Below are positions 8,974 to 12,102 of a stretch of DNA of 12,102 nucleotides, in pieces. The position numbers and the translations under genes were made by a program. Origin of the DNA: CAZKFN01 sp964552035 (GTDB lineage Bacteria; Bacteroidota; Bacteroidia; Flavobacteriales_E; Vicingaceae); the NCBI GenBank assembly GCA_964552035.1, contig CAZKFN010000078.1, forward strand, positions 1 to 12,102. The letters are read 5' to 3'. The notes beneath the pieces are model-generated. The model searched no databases. It was given only the letters and a program-made list of their open reading frames with translations, and was not told the DNA's origin. How positions within the stretch are numbered: position 1 is the first letter of the stretch; every line of letters starts with the position of its first letter.

Positions 8974-10062
8974 ATGAATCTAAAACTGCCGAATAGAATA
9001 CCTTTTAAAGTATTAACAATACTTTCTGGGAAACTATTTTTATTATTTCTTTTAGCTTCCCTTTTAATTACTTCCTTGCAGGATATGAGTTTAAGAGGGT
9101 TTGGGCAACGCTCAATATCTTTTGGAACACTATTTATAGTTCTTTTTGGTATTAATACTTTAGTTTTTTATTTTTTTGATAAAAAAAGAAAAAGCATCAC
9201 TGAGAAATTATGGAAAAAAGTATTTTTAGTTGGATATTTTTTTAGTTTCTTTTATTTTTATTTTCACATCGCTGTTCTAAGTTGGTTGGTACAGAAAGAT
9301 TGGTTTAAGTTTCCTCATTCTCATGTTGATTTTGCCTCTTACTCTTCTTGGAGTTATTTTGTTTTTATCTTAGGCTCTTCATTTGTTGTTTATTCTTTTA
9401 TTTTTTTAGTCCAAAATACCGTTTTAACACAATATGAAAAGAGCCAAATTCAAATGGAGTTGTTAAAGCTAGAAGCCTCGAATGTAGATGCTAAAAATCA
9501 ATTGTTAAGACAACAAATTCAGCCTCATTTTTTATTTAATGCTTTAAATATCTTAAAAACGTTGATTAAAAAAGACGCAAAAAAAGCAGAAGAATATTTG
9601 CTGTATTTATCTGATTTTTTAAGAATTTCTATCACAAAGAATAAAACGGGGATATCTACTTTAAAAGAGGAGTTGAAAATTTGTAATGACTATATGGAAA
9701 TGCAAAAAATACGCTTTGGAAATGCTTTGAAATATAAAGTTAATATTCCTTCTTTAGCTGAGATAAAATCAAAAAAAATACCTTTTTTTTCTTTGCAATC
9801 TTTGGTAGAAAATGCGATAAAACATAATACTTTAACAGAAAATAAACCCTTGTTAATTGAAATTTTTGTAGAAGGAAATCATATCAAGGTTCAGAATAAT
9901 CTACAGGCAAAAAAGACGACAGAAACTTCCACAGGTAAAGGTTTAGAAATGTTATTTGAACGTTATGAGCTCTTAAATGAATCCGCTCCGGTTATTCATC
10001 AGAATGAAGATACCTTTGCTGTTGAATTAAAAATCCTAGCTAATGAACATACTTATAATTGA
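8974..10062 (+). CDS. LytS-like sensor histidine kinase (His_kinase family)
   Basis: Membrane kinase of 362 residues with four hydrophobic segments (about 12-35, 48-68, 83-106 and 126-147), almost no extracytoplasmic domain, a short coiled coil (about 150-180) and a cytoplasmic kinase core. The phospho-accepting site is H185 in QIQPHFLFNALN, diagnostic of the LytS/His_kinase (PF06580) group. The N-box is SLVENAIKHN with N280, and the glycine box is STGKGLEMLFERYELL (GKGL at 321-324). With such short loops the signal is probably sensed in or at the membrane. The ATG directly abuts the pump stop codon, and the 3' end overlaps the response regulator by 20 nt, indicating translational coupling. 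Its partner is almost certainly the following LytTR protein. Confidence 0.92.
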   Translation: MNLKLPNRIPFKVLTILSGKLFLLFLLASLLITSLQDMSLRGFGQRSISFGTLFIVLFGINTLVFYFFDKKRKSITEKLWKKVFLVGYFFSFFYFYFHIAVLSWLVQKDWFKFPHSHVDFASYSSWSYFVFILGSSFVVYSFIFLVQNTVLTQYEKSQIQMELLKLEASNVDAKNQLLRQQIQPHFLFNALNILKTLIKKDAKKAEEYLLYLSDFLRISITKNKTGISTLKEELKICNDYMEMQKIRFGNALKYKVNIPSLAEIKSKKIPFFSLQSLVENAIKHNTLTENKPLLIEIFVEGNHIKVQNNLQAKKTTETSTGKGLEMLFERYELLNESAPVIHQNEDTFAVELKILANEHTYN

Positions 10063-10798
10063 AGATGAACACTTGACTGCAGAGGATTTAGGAGATATTC
10101 TTATGAATGTTATTCCCGATGTTAAGTTGGTCAAAATCCTGAATTCCGTTGAGGAATCTTTGGAGTTTTTTAAAGAAAAACATGAAATTGATTTGATTTT
10201 TAGCGACATTCAGTTGGGAGATGGTTTGAGTTTCGATATTTTTAATAAAATTACACCTCTAGCACCGATAATATTTTGTACGGCTTATGATGAATATGCT
10301 CTAAATGCCTTTGAAACCTATGGAATTCACTATATTCTAAAACCTTTTAATTCTAAGAAAATTGAAGAGGCTATCGAGAAGTATAAACAATTAAAATCCA
10401 ACTTTAAACCCCTAAATAACGAGTTTAACGAAGTTATGACTTTACTTCAGAAGTCCAATAATTTACCAACTAATATTTTGGTTAATAAAAAAGGGAGTGT
10501 GCTGCCTATTAAAATTAAAAATATTGCTGTAATCTATTTAGAAGAAAGCAATACGCGCTTACTCACTTTTAATGGAGAAAAATATTATTACGACAAGAAT
10601 TTGAGTGAATTAGAAGGAATCTTAGACGATACCTTTTTTAGAGCCAACCGTCAATTTATTCTCAATAGAGAAGCTGTAAAAGAAGTTGAAGAATTGATTA
10701 ATAGGAAAGCTATTATTTACTTAAACATTCCTTTTGAGCATAAAATTATTATCAGCAAAGAAAAGAAAAATAGTTTTTATGATTGGTTAGAAAAATAG
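10043..10798 (+). CDS. LytTR-family response regulator
   Basis: Protein of 251 residues. The receiver domain (about 1-120) has acidic pocket D8-E9, phospho-acceptor D55 in FSDIQLGDG, T80 in CTAYDEYAL and K100 in LKPFN; all key residues are intact. After a linker, residues about 145-250 form a LytTR DNA-binding domain, with the segment IKNIAVIYLEESNTRLL, the conserved DTFFRANRQFILNREAV and a beta-rich end. It starts inside the last codons of the kinase gene (20-nt overlap), so the two proteins should be made together. Co-transcription with the pump suggests it controls this operon, perhaps by autoregulation at the promoter near 3110, but the binding site cannot be identified from this window alone. 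Bases 10799-10968 after it hold no clear terminator. Confidence 0.93.
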   Translation: MNILIIEDEHLTAEDLGDILMNVIPDVKLVKILNSVEESLEFFKEKHEIDLIFSDIQLGDGLSFDIFNKITPLAPIIFCTAYDEYALNAFETYGIHYILKPFNSKKIEEAIEKYKQLKSNFKPLNNEFNEVMTLLQKSNNLPTNILVNKKGSVLPIKIKNIAVIYLEESNTRLLTFNGEKYYYDKNLSELEGILDDTFFRANRQFILNREAVKEVEELINRKAIIYLNIPFEHKIIISKEKKNSFYDWLEK

Positions 10799-10835
10799 AG
10801 TAGGAGTTTGTGTAACTCAACCTTAAAATGTAGAT

Positions 10836-10858
10836 TGTCAAATTATTGAATGTCAAAT
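10836..10858 (+). promoter_or_regulatory. short direct repeat TGTCAAAT x2, possible operator
   Basis: TGTCAAAT occurs at 10836-10843 and 10851-10858, a period of 15 bp. It lies between the LytTR regulator and the downstream small gene. Paired direct repeats are the usual form of LytTR targets, but the usual repeat spacing and consensus are not matched well, so this is only a candidate. Confidence 0.2.
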
Positions 10859-10968
10859 GTTAAATTGGAAGTGGGGCTTAATTTTAATTCCTGATCCGAT
10901 ACAACAAAACAAACTATATAGCAAGAGAATACCTTGTAGAAGGAGGAAATTAATATAATAAACGGTAT

Positions 10969-11571
10969 ATGAAAGCTAATTTAACTTGTATTATTTTATT
11001 ACTATTCAGATTTAGCTTAGTAGGTCAAAATGATTTTTTTCCTGATACTTCAATCAAAACATCCTATGTTCATTTAACGACCGATAGTGTTAAAGAATTT
11101 TATCATAAAGGTAAGATATACAATCTTTTTAAAGAACGAATGACAACGAATGACCGTGATGTTGTTTTTCCAAAAAATGACACCCTTTTAGATGGTGACT
11201 GGATTGTCTTGTATGAGAATAGCGAGCAGCCTTATACTACTGCTAGCTTTATTAAAGGTGTGGAAAATGGAATTTCCTATGTATATGATGTTGAGGGAAA
11301 CCTTAGAATGGAAATGCCTTATCTACAGGGTAAACTTAATGGAACTCACTATGTTTATAATAAAAAAGGAGATGTTATTTGGGAGAGAGATTTTGTGAAT
11401 GGATATACACATGGCCACATAATCAGATACTATGAGAATGGATACCCAAAAGAAGAATTTTTTTACGCAAATGGTAGAGAAATAGGTTACAGAAAATGGA
11501 ATGAAAAGGGAAAGCTAATTGAGGAGAAGAAAGACTATGAAATTCGTAGTGGCTTTAATTTGAAGAATTAA
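10969..11571 (+). CDS. secreted MORN-like repeat protein (YwqK-type)
   Basis: Protein of 200 residues with an N-terminal signal peptide (hydrophobic to about 18, likely cut near VGQ-N). From about residue 75 it has four to five tandem repeats of about 24 residues. Each has the pattern G-x-x-x-x-Y/W-x-x-x-G-x-hydrophobic-x-x-E, as in GTHYVYNKKGDVIWERDF and GHIIRYYENGYPKEEFFY. This is the MORN-variant repeat that automatic pipelines name 'YwqK family antitoxin'. No toxin gene is adjacent and the protein looks exported, so an antitoxin role is unlikely; a periplasmic or surface role is more plausible but unknown. An AGGAGG lies 22 nt before the ATG, too far to act as a normal ribosome site. An in-frame stop at 10951-10953 blocks any longer start. 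It is separated from the regulator by 170 nt, so probably has its own transcript. Confidence 0.8.
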   Translation: MKANLTCIILLLFRFSLVGQNDFFPDTSIKTSYVHLTTDSVKEFYHKGKIYNLFKERMTTNDRDVVFPKNDTLLDGDWIVLYENSEQPYTTASFIKGVENGISYVYDVEGNLRMEMPYLQGKLNGTHYVYNKKGDVIWERDFVNGYTHGHIIRYYENGYPKEEFFYANGREIGYRKWNEKGKLIEEKKDYEIRSGFNLKN

Positions 11572-11586
11572 TGATTGGTCAACTAT

Positions 11587-11611
11587 AAGTTATTATTTAA
11601 CATAATAATTT
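11587..11611 (+). terminator. AT-rich hairpin after the MORN-like gene
   Basis: AAGTTATTAT (11587-11596) pairs with ATAATAATTT (11602-11611) around a 5-nt loop, 10 bp including one G-U. It lies 16 nt after the stop codon. There is no strong U-run after it, so intrinsic termination is uncertain; mRNA 3'-end stabilisation is an alternative. Confidence 0.35.
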
Positions 11612-11668
11612 GTTGGATAGAAAAAAGCGTAGGCAGGAAAAAACAGCGAGCCGGCGGTGAGTGAATGG

Positions 11669-11734
11669 CTAAATGCTTAGTAATTCATTAAAGGCGCTTG
11701 TCGTTTTTACTTTAATAGAATTACTTGCATTTAG
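11669..11734. repeat. long imperfect hairpin inside module copy 1
   Basis: The left arm 11669-11693 and right arm 11710-11734 pair in three blocks: CTAAATGC with GCATTTAG (8 bp), GTAATTC with GAATTAC (7 bp) and TTAAAG with CTTTAA (6 bp). They are separated by small internal loops of 3x2 and 1x2 nt. The apical loop is 16 nt. In total 21 of 25 positions per arm are paired. Confidence 0.75.
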
Positions 11735-11735
11735 A

Positions 11736-11771
11736 CAGAGCGTTCTTCGGCTACGCTCAGAACAGGCTCTG
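11736..11771. repeat. compact palindrome with two competing stems, module 1
   Basis: CAGAGCGTTCT (11736-11746) pairs with AGAAC (11759-11763) and GCTCTG (11766-11771), 11 bp with a 2-nt bulge. Alternatively GAGCGT (11738-11743) pairs with ACGCTC (11753-11758). Most of this segment (11744-11770) is missing in copy 2, so it looks like an insertion that includes the TTCGGCTACGCTCAG type of dispersed repeat. Confidence 0.6.
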
Positions 11772-11810
11772 AAGCTTATTTCTTGGCTCACATAGGATTA
11801 TTTTCGGGTG

Positions 11811-11881
11811 TTCGCGAACTCTAAAGTGAGTCTACTTTCAGTTAACTCTGAAAAGAGTTTGCCTTCAGCGAACTCACTTTA
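11811..11881. repeat. palindrome cluster between the two modules
   Basis: TAAAGTGAGT (11822-11831) and ACTCACTTTA (11872-11881) are perfect 10-bp inverted repeats. Inside them AACTCT (11844-11849) and AGAGTT (11854-11859) form a perfect 6-bp stem closed by a GAAA loop. TTCGCGAA (11811-11818) is an 8-bp palindrome. GCGAACTC is repeated directly at 11814-11821 and 11868-11875. Confidence 0.65.
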
Positions 11882-11908
11882 TTCGTTTCTTGATTTTTTA
11901 TAAGTAGG

Positions 11909-12026
11909 AAAAAGCGCGGCCTGAAAGAAATGCGAGCCGGCGCGGGCGGGAATTAAAATTTTAGGCTGTAAGAGCCGTAATCTGGAAGCCGTAAAAATTT
12001 TAAGGGAGCGTGGAAGCTTATTTCTT
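11909..12026. repeat. structured repeat module, copy 2
   Basis: The head (11909-11942) starts AAAAAGCG and ends GCGAGCCGGCG as in copy 1. An unrelated hairpin follows (11953-12003), then GAGCGT (12006-12011) and the tail GAAGCTTATTTCTT (12013-12026). It is shorter than copy 1 (118 against 163 nt) because of the shorter hairpin and the lack of the 27-nt insert. Confidence 0.65.
11953..12003. repeat. hairpin inside module copy 2
   Basis: TTAAAATTTT (11953-11962) and AAAATTTTAA (11994-12003) are perfect 10-bp inverted repeats. The pairing continues with GGCT (11964-11967) and AGCC (11987-11990) across a small asymmetric bulge. AGCCGTAA is also directly repeated at 11973-11980 and 11987-11994, so alternative pairings of GGCT are possible. 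Confidence 0.65.
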
Positions 12027-12039
12027 TCTTGAACTTTTG

Positions 12040-12067
12040 GTTCGTTTTGCTTCAAGGCAAAATGAAC
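12040..12067. repeat. 11-bp hairpin near the window edge
   Basis: GTTCGTTTTGC (12040-12050) pairs with GCAAAATGAAC (12057-12067) around the loop TTCAAG. Ten positions are Watson-Crick and one is G-U if read as plus-strand RNA. Short hairpins of this GTTCGTTTT / AAAATGAAC kind look like the dispersed intergenic repeats of flavobacteria, from memory rather than a search. Confidence 0.65.
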
Positions 12068-12102
12068 AAATAAACAATCAGCGAGCGTTAAGCAAAGAAA
12101 AT

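Larger units (their letters stand above)
11622..11784. repeat. structured repeat module, copy 1
   Basis: The head (11622-11656) starts AAAAAGCG and ends GCGAGCCGGCG; it aligns over its length, with a few substitutions and one indel, to 11909-11942. A long hairpin follows (11669-11734), then GAGCGT (11738-11743), a 27-nt insert, and the tail GAAGCTTATTTCTT (11771-11784). The same order of head, hairpin, GAGCGT and tail recurs in copy 2. No coding capacity is seen. It could be a REP-like or MITE-like element or a structured RNA. Confidence 0.65.
11572..12102. other. 530-nt gene-free region built of structured repeats
   Basis: No reading frame with protein-like composition is seen. The region alternates GC-rich patches with AT-rich stretches, unlike the other intergenic DNA here, and is dominated by inverted repeats. 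It contains two modules with a shared head and tail, a separate palindrome cluster between them and a final hairpin near the window edge, each listed separately. The region may continue past the window. Confidence 0.75.

Noticed and set aside
10804..10818. GAGTT/AACTC hairpin as the terminator of the efflux operon
   Set aside because: The stem is only 5 bp and no T-run follows, so it cannot be supported as a terminator.
10930..10937. TACCTTGT as a promoter element for the MORN-like gene
   Set aside because: It departs from TAnnTTTG at the end and has no TTG at the -33 distance.
10941..10946. AGGAGG as the ribosome-binding site of the MORN-like gene
   Set aside because: It is 22 nt from the ATG, an in-frame stop lies between, and no closer start codon fits the frame.
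11192..11398. Plus-strand open frame of 68 codons within the MORN-like gene
   Set aside because: It is an alternative frame of a gene with a clear signal peptide and repeats, and its own translation has no recognisable pattern.
10969..11571. Toxin-antitoxin module, because the protein matches the YwqK 'antitoxin' repeat pattern
   Set aside because: The family name is an automatic label. The protein has a signal peptide, and no toxin-like gene lies on either side.
11622..12026. CRISPR array
   Set aside because: There are only two copies, the shared segments are split into a head and a tail, and no regular spacers or cas genes are present.
11572..12102. tRNA or rRNA genes, suggested by the GC-rich patches
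   Set aside because: No cloverleaf, T-loop (GGTTCRA) or CCA end could be placed, and no rRNA-like motif was seen.

Overview
The window looks like chromosomal DNA of a low-GC Bacteroidota bacterium, most likely a flavobacterium-like lineage. The reasons are the AT-rich codon use, the almost complete lack of Shine-Dalgarno sequences, a -7 type promoter element (TAnnTTTG), a 7TM-HD protein and a SpoIIE remnant of the kind common in that phylum, and LytTR-type two-component regulation. This is inference from style; no taxonomic marker gene is present.

Layout. Bases 1-376 are AT-rich and non-coding, with short direct repeats. Bases 377-2458 (+) encode a 693-residue 7TM receptor-like HD-domain phosphodiesterase of the PgpH type. 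Directly convergent with it, overlapping its stop codon, lies an unannotated minus-strand remnant (2455-2862) of a SpoIIE/PP2C-type phosphatase. Only its last 135 codons survive. The rest of the gap up to 3252 holds a probable promoter and a roughly 130-nt leader with an inverted repeat.

Bases 3253-10798 (+) form one tightly packed five-gene unit: a TolC-like outer-membrane factor, a membrane-fusion protein, an HAE1-type RND pump, a LytS-like sensor kinase and a LytTR response regulator. Gaps are 39, 27 and 0 nt, and the last two genes overlap by 20 nt. Together they would make a complete tripartite efflux system carrying its own two-component regulator. A small secreted MORN-like repeat protein follows (10969-11571).

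The last 530 bases (11572-12102) carry no gene but are strongly structured. Two modules share the same 34-35 nt head (ending GCGAGCCGGCG) and the same 14-nt tail (GAAGCTTATTTCTT) but enclose unrelated long hairpins. Further palindromes lie between and after them. This modular repeat array and the SpoIIE remnant are the least ordinary parts of the window; the protein genes themselves belong to well-known families.
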